25,579 nt of DNA from an uncultured beta proteobacterium (GTDB taxonomy: Bacteria > Pseudomonadota > Gammaproteobacteria > Burkholderiales > Burkholderiaceae). This document shows positions 1 to 6,694 of the stretch, one piece after another. The DNA is taken from the NCBI GenBank assembly GCA_903892315.1, contig CAITHY010000159.1:1-25579 (forward strand), written 5' to 3'. The stretch's first letter is position 1, and each line of letters starts with the position of its first letter. Made by a program: the position numbers and the translations under genes. Below the pieces are notes generated by a model, which saw only the letters and a list, made by a program, of their open reading frames with translations, had not been told where the DNA came from and ran no database searches.

Positions 1-89
1 CCAATTTTGCCCACCTCTAATGTTGATGCGCTTACGACACCTACAAACAATCCAATAACAAACCCGACAACTAAATGTTTCATCCCCAT
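1..89 (-). CDS. Exported protein, N-terminal fragment (runs off the left edge)
   Basis: Reading leftward from an ATG at 89-87, 29 codons are open to the window edge. The peptide begins MGMKHLVVGFVIGLF and continues through a hydrophobic stretch into VSAS, which looks like a Sec signal peptide or a first membrane helix. A good ribosome-binding site (GGGAG, 100-96) lies six bases before the ATG. A second ATG at 83-81 would give MKHLVV but sits twelve bases from that site, so the first is preferred. Too little is visible to name a family; only export or membrane insertion can be inferred. Confidence 0.6.
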   Translation of the reverse strand, partial: MGMKHLVVGFVIGLFVGVVSASTLEVGKI

Positions 90-363
90 TTTTTTCTCCC
101 ACAATTATGTTGTTAGCGGTGAGTTAATACTCTGCTTGTGCCAATTAGAAAAACTTGTCCTAAGTCAATTTTGTTGGTGAGAGTGAGTAATACTTTAGTT
201 CTAATGATGATTTTTAGTATTAAAAAACGCTATGAGGATTTTTATTGTTGCGGCGCGTTAAAGAGTTTTTAATATTTACGAAGGATCAGACATCCTTGGC
301 CCTGGTCGATCTCGCCTTATATATTTAAATGCGATCATCGTCACCATAGGTTAAGCTATTCCG
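90..363. other. Divergent intergenic region with an imperfect direct repeat
   Basis: These 274 bases separate the leftward exported protein from the rightward potassium channel gene and should hold both promoters. The region is AT-rich. An imperfect direct repeat is visible: 104-134 and 168-198 share the core GTGAGT(T)AATACT and an upstream TGTTG. A tRNA-3'-end-like repeat copy lies at 283-316. I see no convincing -35/-10 pair and no open frame. Confidence 0.5.
283..316 (+). repeat. tRNA-3'-end-like short repeat, copy 1 (truncated)
   Basis: This stretch carries GACATCCTTGGCCCTGGTCG followed by a degenerate T-loop-like segment. It matches the copies at 4196-4240, 5149-5188 and 8717-8760 but stops before the CCCGGGC(C)ACCA part. 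It opens with GGAT...ATCC, which can form a small hairpin, as in copy 2. It is the only copy not directly behind a stop codon. Confidence 0.55.
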
Positions 364-1230
364 ATGGATAAAAATACTTTTATGACGACGCCCGTCAAGC
401 GATCTTCAACTTCGCTCTTTTCAAATGCGTTTATCGATTTTTATCACTTAGTCGTTCGAACAACATGGCCTCGTTTTTTGGCCTCATTCATATTTGTTTT
501 TTTAGCCATTAATTTGCTTTTTGGTTTTCTCTATTACCTTCAAGGCGAATCTATCGCTGGACTAAAGGGCATTGGATTCTTGGAGTATTTCTTCTTTAGC
601 GTCCAAACCCTAGCCACCATAGGCTATGGAAGTATGTATCCCCAGACTCTCTATGGACATGTATTAGTAACGATTGAGGCTATGGTGGGTTTGTTAGGGG
701 TGGGCATGTTTGCCGCCCTCGCATTTGCCAGAATCTCATTACCAAGATCAAGGGTTGTCTTTAGTAATTCGGCTGTAGTGAATACATTTGAAGGTCAGCC
801 AGCGCTAATGTTCAGAATGGCCAATGAAAGAAACAATCGCATTATTGGCGCTGAAGTGGAGTTGAGCCTTTTCATTCAAGAGACCACTAAAGAGGGCCAG
901 AGTATGCGACGAATCTATGACCTTAATCTAGCCCGAAACCATACCCCCATGCTGGCATTGACTTGGCTTGTAATTCATCCGATTGATGAGAAGAGCCCAC
1001 TAGCAAAATTATCTCAAGCAGACTTAGCCAAGGCGGACTTTGCTTTGGTAGCAACGGTTAAAGGTTTAGATGAAACTGTTTCACAAACAATTCATTCCAA
1101 CCACACCTATACCTTTAAAGATATTCGCTGGAACCATCGCTTTATAGATCTGTATCGTAAGAGCGACTCTGGTATGAATGATTTCATTGATCAGACTTTG
1201 ATTCACGATACGACAGACCAGCCTTTATAA
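364..1230 (+). CDS. KirBac-type inward-rectifier potassium channel
   Basis: Predicted tetrameric inner-membrane potassium channel of the prokaryotic inward rectifier (KirBac) family, 288 residues. An amphipathic slide helix and first membrane helix lie at about residues 27-60. The pore helix leads to the selectivity filter TIGYG at 85-89, and the second membrane helix spans about 98-125. The rest is the cytoplasmic immunoglobulin-like Kir domain, recognised by RMANERNNRIIGAEVEL at about 151-167, a hallmark of Kir channels. Filter position 2 is Ile rather than the more common Val, which is tolerated in potassium channels. The start is uncertain: no good ribosome-binding site precedes ATG 364, and ATG 382 is an alternative. 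The gene stands alone behind a long intergenic region; ion selectivity and gating ligand are not determined by sequence. Confidence 0.92.
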   Translation: MDKNTFMTTPVKRSSTSLFSNAFIDFYHLVVRTTWPRFLASFIFVFLAINLLFGFLYYLQGESIAGLKGIGFLEYFFFSVQTLATIGYGSMYPQTLYGHVLVTIEAMVGLLGVGMFAALAFARISLPRSRVVFSNSAVVNTFEGQPALMFRMANERNNRIIGAEVELSLFIQETTKEGQSMRRIYDLNLARNHTPMLALTWLVIHPIDEKSPLAKLSQADLAKADFALVATVKGLDETVSQTIHSNHTYTFKDIRWNHRFIDLYRKSDSGMNDFIDQTLIHDTTDQPL

Positions 1231-1271
1231 AAATGGCCCCTTAAAAGGCCAACACCATAAAAGGAAATCTC

Positions 1272-1910
1272 ATGTTGAAGTTATATGCGTTTGCTACGCC
1301 AAATAATCTCAAGCCACTCATCATGATGGAAGAGCTGGGCTTGGAGTATGAGTTACTCCCAGTCAATATTCGTCAGGGCGATCAAAAAGCAGATGCGTTT
1401 TTAAAGCTTAATCCCAACGCCAAGGTTCCTGTGCTTGTTGATCCTGAGGGCAGAAGTAAAGAATTTGTATTAACGGAGTCCGCGGCAATTTTGGTTTACT
1501 TGGCAGAGAAGTATGGCAAATTTATGCCAGCCACTGTTGAAGAAAAAGCTCGTGTCTTTGAGCAGTTATTTTTTCATGCTTCTGGCATTAGTCCTGCTTT
1601 TGGCAATTCCGGATTTTTTCAAAAGTTAGCTTCTGAAAAAGTTCCCATGGCGATTGATCGCTTTCATGGTGAGGCAAAACGCTTAACGGGTTTGCTCGAT
1701 ACGATTTTGGCAAATAAAGAATATGTTGCTGGCAATGACTACTCAATTGCGGATATGGCGCATTTTGGTTGGATGTGGCGCAGTGCCTTTGCTGGCATTG
1801 AATTAGCAGACTATCCCCATGTAAAGCGCTGGTATGAACAGATTGCTAATCGCCCAGCAGTAAAAGTGGCAATTTCAAAACTCGAGGCTTTAGTGCCTCC
1901 TGCCCCTTAA
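1272..1910 (+). CDS. Glutathione S-transferase family protein (first of two)
   Basis: Cytosolic GST-fold protein of 212 residues. The N-terminal thioredoxin-like domain (about 1-80) contains NPNAKVP (47-53), with the cis-proline that binds the glutathione backbone, and the ESAA motif at 69-72 that contacts the gamma-glutamyl group. An all-helical C-terminal domain follows (about 90-205), including the conserved Asp region YSIADMAHFGW. AAGGAA about seven bases before the ATG supports the start. It is followed after nine bases by the flavin reductase-like gene. A paralogue of the same subtype lies at 3513-4196, sharing the MLKLY start, the KGDQ/QGDQ stretch and the GKFMPA stretch. The electrophilic substrate cannot be inferred. 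Confidence 0.93.
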   Translation: MLKLYAFATPNNLKPLIMMEELGLEYELLPVNIRQGDQKADAFLKLNPNAKVPVLVDPEGRSKEFVLTESAAILVYLAEKYGKFMPATVEEKARVFEQLFFHASGISPAFGNSGFFQKLASEKVPMAIDRFHGEAKRLTGLLDTILANKEYVAGNDYSIADMAHFGWMWRSAFAGIELADYPHVKRWYEQIANRPAVKVAISKLEALVPPAP

Positions 1911-1919
1911 GGAGTTGTG

Positions 1920-2537
1920 ATGCTTGACATGTATTCATATGAACCGAAGAACGGGCATGGCCTGCCACATGACCCATTTAATGCCATCGTAGGGCCAAGA
2001 CCGATCGGGTGGATTTCAACTCAAAGTAAAGCTGGCGTAGTTAATCTAGCCCCATATAGCTTCTTTAATGCCTTTAATTATGTTCCGCCCATCATTGGTT
2101 TTTCCAGCGTTGGCTACAAAGACACTCTGAGAAATATTGAAGAGAATGGCGAGTTTGTTTGGAATCTAGTCACTTCAGATTTGGTGGAGGCCATGAATCA
2201 ATCTTGTGCCCCATATCCCCCTGAAGTGAGCGAGTTTGATGCTACAGGTCTTGAGCAAGCTAAATCAATTTTAGTGGTGCCACCAAGAGTGGCCAAAGCT
2301 AAAGTAGCATTTGAATGTAAATGTACAGAAATTGTTCAACTCAAAGGTATTTCGGGTGAGAAGGCTCAGACATGGTTGGTGCTTGGTGAGGTTGTAGAAA
2401 TTCATATTGATAAGGCCTTATTAAAAGACGGAATCTACGAGACATCTGAGGCTGGCCATGTTCTCAGGGGCGGTGGGCCAGCTGATTACTTCACTATTGG
2501 TAAGGAGCAACTCTTTAAGTTATATCGCCCTCAATAG
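1920..2537 (+). CDS. Flavin reductase-like, FMN-binding protein
   Basis: Member of the flavin reductase-like (DIM6/NTAB) split-barrel family, about 205 residues. These proteins bind FMN and often act as NAD(P)H:flavin oxidoreductases supplying reduced flavin to a monooxygenase. Visible family motifs are PRPIGWIS at 26-33 and VNLAPYSFFN at 41-50, together forming the flavin-binding strand-loop region. I chose ATG 1920 because AAGGAG at 1909-1914 lies five bases upstream; the adjoining GTG at 1917 is too close to that site. It follows the GST gene by nine bases and is probably cotranscribed. No monooxygenase partner is nearby, so the physiological acceptor is unknown. Confidence 0.9.
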   Translation: MLDMYSYEPKNGHGLPHDPFNAIVGPRPIGWISTQSKAGVVNLAPYSFFNAFNYVPPIIGFSSVGYKDTLRNIEENGEFVWNLVTSDLVEAMNQSCAPYPPEVSEFDATGLEQAKSILVVPPRVAKAKVAFECKCTEIVQLKGISGEKAQTWLVLGEVVEIHIDKALLKDGIYETSEAGHVLRGGGPADYFTIGKEQLFKLYRPQ

Positions 2538-2544
2538 ACCATGC

Positions 2545-2628
2545 TTGAAGCATCCTTTTGAAGCGATTGGTGAAAAACTAAACTATGAAGGTGCCTCATT
2601 AACGGAGGCTTTAGAAGTCATTAAATGA
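2545..2628 (+). pseudogene. 3' remnant of a haloacid dehalogenase gene
   Basis: Between the flavin reductase-like gene and the AEC carrier an open frame reads HPFEAIGEKLNYEGASLTEA and then LEVIK before TGA 2626-2628. This is the C-terminus of a type II haloacid dehalogenase: the intact gene at 10010-10693 ends HPFEEIGEKPNYEGDSLSKV then LKVI, about 17 of 24 residues identical. At DNA level, 39 of the first 41 bases from CAT 2551 match 10619 onward, after which similarity falls. The catalytic body is absent, so this is a relic of a second dehalogenase. Its stop overlaps the AEC start codon (ATGA), implying the two were once translationally coupled. Confidence 0.85.
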
Positions 2629-3497
2629 TTGAACGAATACTCAGTATTACCTTGCCCATCTTTGCCATAGTGTTGGCGGGATTTATTTATGGGCGAGTAA
2701 AAAAACCGAATATGGCAGGCGCCAACCAAATCATTATTGATTTAGCCTTGCCGTGCTTAATCTTTACGTCGTTATCAGCAAAACAGTTTGAACTAACCAG
2801 CGCCAGCTTCTTTGTATTGGCCGCAACGATAGTGGTGATATTTTCAGGACTTTTGATTTGGCCATTAGCAAAATATTCCGGTACTGGCGCTAAGGCTTTA
2901 TTACCATCTGTGATGTTTGGCAATGTGGGCCCGATAGGTATTCCATTAACCATTCTTGCCTTTGGGCCAGACGGTTTAGCCCCCGCCGTTTTGCTCTTAG
3001 TCCTTTCTAATATTCTTCACTTCTCTGTGGGTGTGGGGATTATGAGTGGCAGGGTAGATGCCAAACTGATTTATGCCAGCCCTTTAGTTTGGGCAACCAT
3101 CCTGGGAGTTGTATTTTCATGCTTTCATCTATCTTTACCAGAGTGGGCAAATATCCCCGTATCTATGGTCGGTAACATCTTGGTGCCGCTGATGCTTTTG
3201 TCTCTAGGTACTCGATTAGCTGATAGCAAGATTAAACATCTTAAAGTAGGGGCGATTGGCTCTGTTTTGTCTATAGTCACGCGCTTATTAATAACCTACC
3301 TAGTTATCATGTTAATTCCTTTGGAGCCCATTCAAAAAGGCGCATTGATATTGTTTGCCGGACTACCCCCAGCAGTTTTTAACTATATGATTGCTGATCG
3401 ATATAAACAAGAGCCAGATAAAGTCGCTTCGATTGTCATCGTCGGACATTTGTTATCTTTACTCGCTTTGCCTTTAGTTCTTTGGTTAGCACTTTAA
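2625..3497 (+). CDS. AEC (auxin efflux carrier) family transporter
   Basis: Inner-membrane carrier of 290 residues, almost wholly hydrophobic with roughly ten membrane helices arranged as two similar halves. This is typical of bacterial AEC proteins, a family whose characterised bacterial members include malonate and other organic-anion carriers. The start MIERILSITLPIFAIVLAGF and the internal GNVGPIGIPL are typical; the latter lies in the unwound, substrate-binding crossover helix. ATG 2625 overlaps the TGA of the dehalogenase remnant, and GAAG seven bases upstream is only a weak ribosome-binding site, so translation may originally have depended on coupling. The GST reading frame follows almost immediately. 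Substrate unknown. Confidence 0.9.
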   Translation: MIERILSITLPIFAIVLAGFIYGRVKKPNMAGANQIIIDLALPCLIFTSLSAKQFELTSASFFVLAATIVVIFSGLLIWPLAKYSGTGAKALLPSVMFGNVGPIGIPLTILAFGPDGLAPAVLLLVLSNILHFSVGVGIMSGRVDAKLIYASPLVWATILGVVFSCFHLSLPEWANIPVSMVGNILVPLMLLSLGTRLADSKIKHLKVGAIGSVLSIVTRLLITYLVIMLIPLEPIQKGALILFAGLPPAVFNYMIADRYKQEPDKVASIVIVGHLLSLLALPLVLWLAL

Positions 3498-3512
3498 TTG
3501 ATGAAAGAAAAT

Positions 3513-4196
3513 ATGCTTAAGCTCTACTATCACCCATCACCCAATCCAGCAAAAGTGGCTCTGTATTTAGAAGAGACCAATACACCTTACGAAATTATTG
3601 TGACTGATACTCGCAAGGGCGATCAACACAAGCCAGAATTTAGAGCAATCAATCCCAATGGAAAGACGCCTGCTTTAGTTGATGGCGATATTAAGGTGTT
3701 TGATAGCAACGCCATCATGCTGTACTTGGGTGAAAAGATTGGCAAGTTCATGCCAGCAAATACACCACAAGCACATGCCGAGCTATATTCATGGCTCATG
3801 TTTGTTGCCACTGGTATTGGCCCTTATTGTGGTCAAGCCGTTCACTTTAAACACTTTGCCCCAGAGCCAAAAGAATACGCAGTCAATCGCTATGACTTTG
3901 AAGCATGGCGTCATTGGTTATTAATTGAAGAGCGTTTATCTAAGCAAGCTTATATGCTTGATGAATACGGCATTGTGGATATGTCTGTATGGGGCTGGGC
4001 AAGAGTGATTCCTTTTGTGTTGGGCGAAGGAGCCTGGGAAAGGTTGCCTAGTGTCAAACGCCTTTTAGATGAAATCAATGCCAAGCCCAGTGCCCAGGCT
4101 GTTGAGGCGATAAAGACCAAGTTCACCTTCAAGGCAGAGGTCGATGAGGAGTCTAGAAAGAATTTGTTTCCCAGCAACGAGCGTCTAAATAAATAG
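3513..4196 (+). CDS. Glutathione S-transferase family protein (second of two)
   Basis: GST-fold protein, 227 residues from ATG 3513. The thioredoxin-like domain carries NPNGKTP (47-53) with the cis-proline and DSNAI (64-68), the ESxAI-equivalent that holds glutathione; the helical domain follows. I prefer ATG 3513 because MLKLYYHPSPNP aligns with the first residues of the paralogue at 1272; ATG 3501 (four codons longer) is also possible and neither has a strong ribosome-binding site. The frame opens right after the AEC stop (3495-3497), so the pair is probably one transcript. The C-terminus is about fifteen residues longer and more charged than in the first GST. The gene ends directly in a tRNA-like repeat and a terminator. 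Confidence 0.92.
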   Translation: MLKLYYHPSPNPAKVALYLEETNTPYEIIVTDTRKGDQHKPEFRAINPNGKTPALVDGDIKVFDSNAIMLYLGEKIGKFMPANTPQAHAELYSWLMFVATGIGPYCGQAVHFKHFAPEPKEYAVNRYDFEAWRHWLLIEERLSKQAYMLDEYGIVDMSVWGWARVIPFVLGEGAWERLPSVKRLLDEINAKPSAQAVEAIKTKFTFKAEVDEESRKNLFPSNERLNK

Positions 4197-4240
4197 GATC
4201 GACATCCTAGGCCTTGGGTCGATTCCGCCCCGGGCTCCCA
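4196..4240 (+). repeat. tRNA-3'-end-like short repeat, copy 2
   Basis: Starting at the last base of the second GST stop codon, the sequence reads GGATCGACATCC (hairpin-capable GGAT/ATCC), then a segment resembling a tRNA T-arm and acceptor end: GGGTCGATTCC followed by CCCCGGGCTCCCA. The whole is similar to copies at 283-316, 5149-5188 and 8717-8760. It leads directly into the terminator at 4250-4274, the arrangement expected at the end of a tRNA gene, but no 5' tRNA half is present. Confidence 0.65.
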
Positions 4241-4249
4241 AGAAATACC

Positions 4250-4274
4250 AAAACCACCTTCGGGTGGTTTTTTA
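4250..4274 (+). terminator. Rho-independent terminator behind the GST/AEC genes
   Basis: AAAACCACC (4250-4258), a TTCG tetraloop, then GGTGGTTTT (4263-4271) and further T residues. The nine-pair stem with a UUCG loop and U tract is a textbook intrinsic terminator. It ends the transcript of the second GST and separates it from the acyltransferase. Confidence 0.88.
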
Positions 4275-4296
4275 TTAATCGGGTTTAGAATGGCCA

Positions 4297-5148
4297 ATGT
4301 TATATTTCTTATTGCGGCTCTTTAGCTCTCTCCCGCTGGCGGTTCTTCAAATTATTGGCGCTTGTATTGGGCTTTTGATTTACTTGTGCTCTCCCCGGTA
4401 CCGCGGGCGGCTATATAAAAATCATCAGAGTGCTGCTAATTATTCTGGATTTAAATCAACCCCATGGAGGGTGGCAGCCGAATCCGGAATGATGTTTGCT
4501 GACACCTTATGGATTTGGAGACATCCAAAATCCTCTATCAATAAAGTGGCCATTGAAAACTTGGATCAAGTGATTGAGCTATCCAAAAATGGAAAGGGCT
4601 TAATTGTTCTTGCCTCACATTTGGGAGGCTTTGAAATAGTGCCTCGTATTTTTGCTAAGCATACAAGGGCAACTGTAATGTATAGGCCAGCCCGAAAAGT
4701 ATGGGTGAATGAGCTAATGCTTAAATCACGAAAACACACTGAGATTGAGTTTGTTGAAGCAAATATTGGCGGGGTTCGTCAGATTAAGCGAGCTTTAGTA
4801 AAAGGTGAGGTAGTCGGCTTATTGGCGGATCAGGTGCCTAGCGTTGGCGATGGAGTGTGGGCTAAATTTTTTAATCAATATGCCTACACAACATCGTTTC
4901 CAGTTAAATTGGCTCGCCAAGCAAATGTGGCAATCCTTTTTGTGGGAGCAGAAAGACTGGGCTTGGGCAAGGGCTGGCTAATCAAGAGTCGACTGATGAC
5001 AGAGGAATTTTCAGGCTGTCTAGTGGATGCATGTACAGAAATGAATCAATATTTTGAAGAGATGATACTTTCAAAGCCACATCAATATATGTGGTCATAT
5101 AACCGCTATAAAATTCCTGCCGGGGCAGAGATGGCCCCCATTGAATAA
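4297..5148 (+). CDS. LpxL/HtrB-type lysophospholipid/lipid A acyltransferase
   Basis: Inner-membrane-associated acyltransferase of 283 residues. Family members transfer a fatty acyl chain from acyl-ACP to lipid A precursors or related lipids. A single N-terminal membrane anchor lies at about 1-30. The catalytic HX4E motif is ASHLGGFE, with His108 and Glu113; ADQVPSVGDGVWAKFF is the conserved downstream acceptor-side block. The length is somewhat short of E. coli LpxL (about 306). ATG 4297 has no clear ribosome-binding site, but the N-terminus aligns well with the family. A second member of the family is at 23057-23956. Which acceptor and acyl chain each uses cannot be told here. Confidence 0.9.
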   Translation: MLYFLLRLFSSLPLAVLQIIGACIGLLIYLCSPRYRGRLYKNHQSAANYSGFKSTPWRVAAESGMMFADTLWIWRHPKSSINKVAIENLDQVIELSKNGKGLIVLASHLGGFEIVPRIFAKHTRATVMYRPARKVWVNELMLKSRKHTEIEFVEANIGGVRQIKRALVKGEVVGLLADQVPSVGDGVWAKFFNQYAYTTSFPVKLARQANVAILFVGAERLGLGKGWLIKSRLMTEEFSGCLVDACTEMNQYFEEMILSKPHQYMWSYNRYKIPAGAEMAPIE

Positions 5149-5188
5149 GACATGCGCTTAGCCCTGGTTGATTCGGCCCGGGCCACCA
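5149..5188 (+). repeat. tRNA-3'-end-like short repeat, copy 3
   Basis: Directly after the acyltransferase stop: GACATGCGCTTAGCCCTGGT, TGATTCGGCCCGGGCCACCA. The end CCCGGGCCACCA looks like an acceptor stem strand plus CCA. The last ten bases are partly duplicated in tandem (GGGCCACCAA at 5180-5189, GGGCCACTAA at 5190-5199). A small terminator hairpin follows at 5203-5219. Confidence 0.65.
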
Positions 5189-5202
5189 AGGGCCACTAAA
5201 AT

Positions 5203-5219
5203 CACCTTAGGGTGTTTTT
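5203..5219 (+). terminator. Probable weak intrinsic terminator
   Basis: CACC (5203-5206), loop TTAG, GGTG (5211-5214), then five T residues. The stem has only four pairs, so it is weaker than the one at 4250-4274, but it has the same layout behind a tRNA-like repeat. It would end the acyltransferase transcript. Confidence 0.55.
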
Positions 5220-5252
5220 CATGTTGGGCAATATCGTTAAAACGACATGCGA

Positions 5253-5285
5253 TGCTGAGGTAAGCCCGTTAATTCGGTCTCAGCA
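5253..5285. promoter_or_regulatory. Inverted repeat upstream of the bd oxidase operon
   Basis: TGCTGAG at 5253-5259 and CTCAGCA at 5279-5285 are perfect 7-bp complements separated by 19 bases. They lie 55 bp before the oxidase start codon. This could be an operator or an RNA leader hairpin; there is no T tract, so a terminator is unlikely. It does not match the FNR/ANR consensus. Confidence 0.35.
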
Positions 5286-5339
5286 AACCAGAAGGGTAAA
5301 GAGCATAATAAAAGTAGATTAAAAATAAGAGGCAACTAA

Positions 5340-6692
5340 ATGCTGGATACGCTTATTTTGAGCAGAATTCAATTCGCTTCGAATATGACTTTTCATATTC
5401 TTTTCCCAACGATATCGATTGCTTTGGGATGGGTGCTGTTTTATTTCAAAGTTAAATTTAATAAAACTGGTGACTCGGTGTGGGGTGATGCTTATCAATT
5501 CTGGGTCAAGATATTTGCTCTAACCTTTGCCCTGGGTGTTGTTAGTGGTATCACGATGAGCTTTCAGTTTGGGACTAACTGGCCTGGATATATGCAAACG
5601 GTAGGCAATATCGCAGGACCTTTGCTAGGCTACGAAGTTTTATCGGCATTCTTCCTTGAGGCAACTTTCTTAGGAATTATGTTGTTTGGCTCTAAGCGGG
5701 TTTCTCAAAGAGCCCACACTATCGCCACATTCTTGGTTGCCTTCGGCACATCACTTTCTGCATTTTGGATCATTGCCTTAGATTCTTGGATGCAAACCCC
5801 GCAAGGGTTTGAGATGATCAATGGTCAAGCCCATGCGACCAATTGGATTGAGATTGTCTTTAATCCTTCGATGCCTTATCGCCTCTTTCACATGATGACG
5901 GCATCATTTTTGACAGTAACATTCTTAATTGCAGGCATTTCTTCTTATCGATATTTGAAGGGTATCAATCTTGCGGGTAATCGAGCGCTGATTAAGTTAG
6001 CGATGAGTGTGGCGATAGTATTGACCCCATTACAAATTGTGCTTGGTGATTCGCATGGCCTAAATACACTCGAGTATCAGCCGGCAAAGGTCGCGGCAAT
6101 GGAAGGAATTTGGGAGACAACAAAAGGCGCCCCTGCCGTTTTGTTTGCCATACCCGATCAAAGCGTCAAAGCTAATCAATACGAAATAGCGATTCCAAAG
6201 CTTGCATCTTTATATTTGACACACTCATTTGTGGGTGAAGTGAAGGGCTTGGATGCTTTTCCTGGCGCAACCCCACCAGTCGCCCCTATTTTCTTTGCTT
6301 TCCGCATCATGGTCGGGATTGGTATGTTAATGCTCTTAACCGCCTGTGTTGGTTTTTATCTGACCAGAAAAAGTAAAGAGCTGCCAATCTGGCTCTTAAA
6401 GGGTCTCAGTGTGATGACTTTTTCTGGTTGGGTCGGTGTGGTTGCTGGCTGGTATGTGACCGAGATAGGCAGGCAGCCTTACCTAGTGAGTGGGGTGCTA
6501 AAGACCGCGGATGCGGTTACTAAAGTACCTACCAATATGGTTTTGGGTACGCTCGTGATGTACCTTGCGCTGTATTTAGGGTTGATTGTTTCTTACATCT
6601 GGGTTGTTTTTTATCTGGCAAGACAAACTCAACCCGTGCATATTGTTAATGGGCAAAAACCAGGCTTGAATAACGGCATTGCAGGAGCTTAA
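5340..6692 (+). CDS. cydA: Cytochrome bd-type quinol oxidase subunit I, short Q-loop (CioA-like)
   Basis: Catalytic subunit of a cytochrome bd terminal oxidase, which oxidises quinol and reduces oxygen to water in the inner membrane. 450 residues, nine or so membrane helices. The heme ligands expected from E. coli CydA are present: His19 (FHILFP), His184 (RLFHMMTASF) and Met324 (FRIMVGIGML). The quinol-site residues in QPAKVAAMEG (Lys250, Glu255) and the GRQP block (377-380) are also seen. At 450 residues, against about 520 for E. coli CydA, it has the short Q-loop typical of cyanide-insensitive oxidases (CioA). AGAGG at 5328-5332 supports the ATG. Subunit II starts two bases after the stop. 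No cydDC assembly genes lie in the window. Confidence 0.95.
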   Translation: MLDTLILSRIQFASNMTFHILFPTISIALGWVLFYFKVKFNKTGDSVWGDAYQFWVKIFALTFALGVVSGITMSFQFGTNWPGYMQTVGNIAGPLLGYEVLSAFFLEATFLGIMLFGSKRVSQRAHTIATFLVAFGTSLSAFWIIALDSWMQTPQGFEMINGQAHATNWIEIVFNPSMPYRLFHMMTASFLTVTFLIAGISSYRYLKGINLAGNRALIKLAMSVAIVLTPLQIVLGDSHGLNTLEYQPAKVAAMEGIWETTKGAPAVLFAIPDQSVKANQYEIAIPKLASLYLTHSFVGEVKGLDAFPGATPPVAPIFFAFRIMVGIGMLMLLTACVGFYLTRKSKELPIWLLKGLSVMTFSGWVGVVAGWYVTEIGRQPYLVSGVLKTADAVTKVPTNMVLGTLVMYLALYLGLIVSYIWVVFYLARQTQPVHIVNGQKPGLNNGIAGA

Positions 6693-6694
6693 TA

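Noticed and set aside
4196..4240. A complete tRNA gene ending here
   Set aside because: Upstream sequence is the GST coding region; no D-arm, anticodon arm or 5' acceptor strand pairs with the CCCGGGC segment.
3950..4297. 115-codon leftward frame over the second GST and its terminator
   Set aside because: It runs through the terminator hairpin and the tRNA-like repeat; an antisense artefact.
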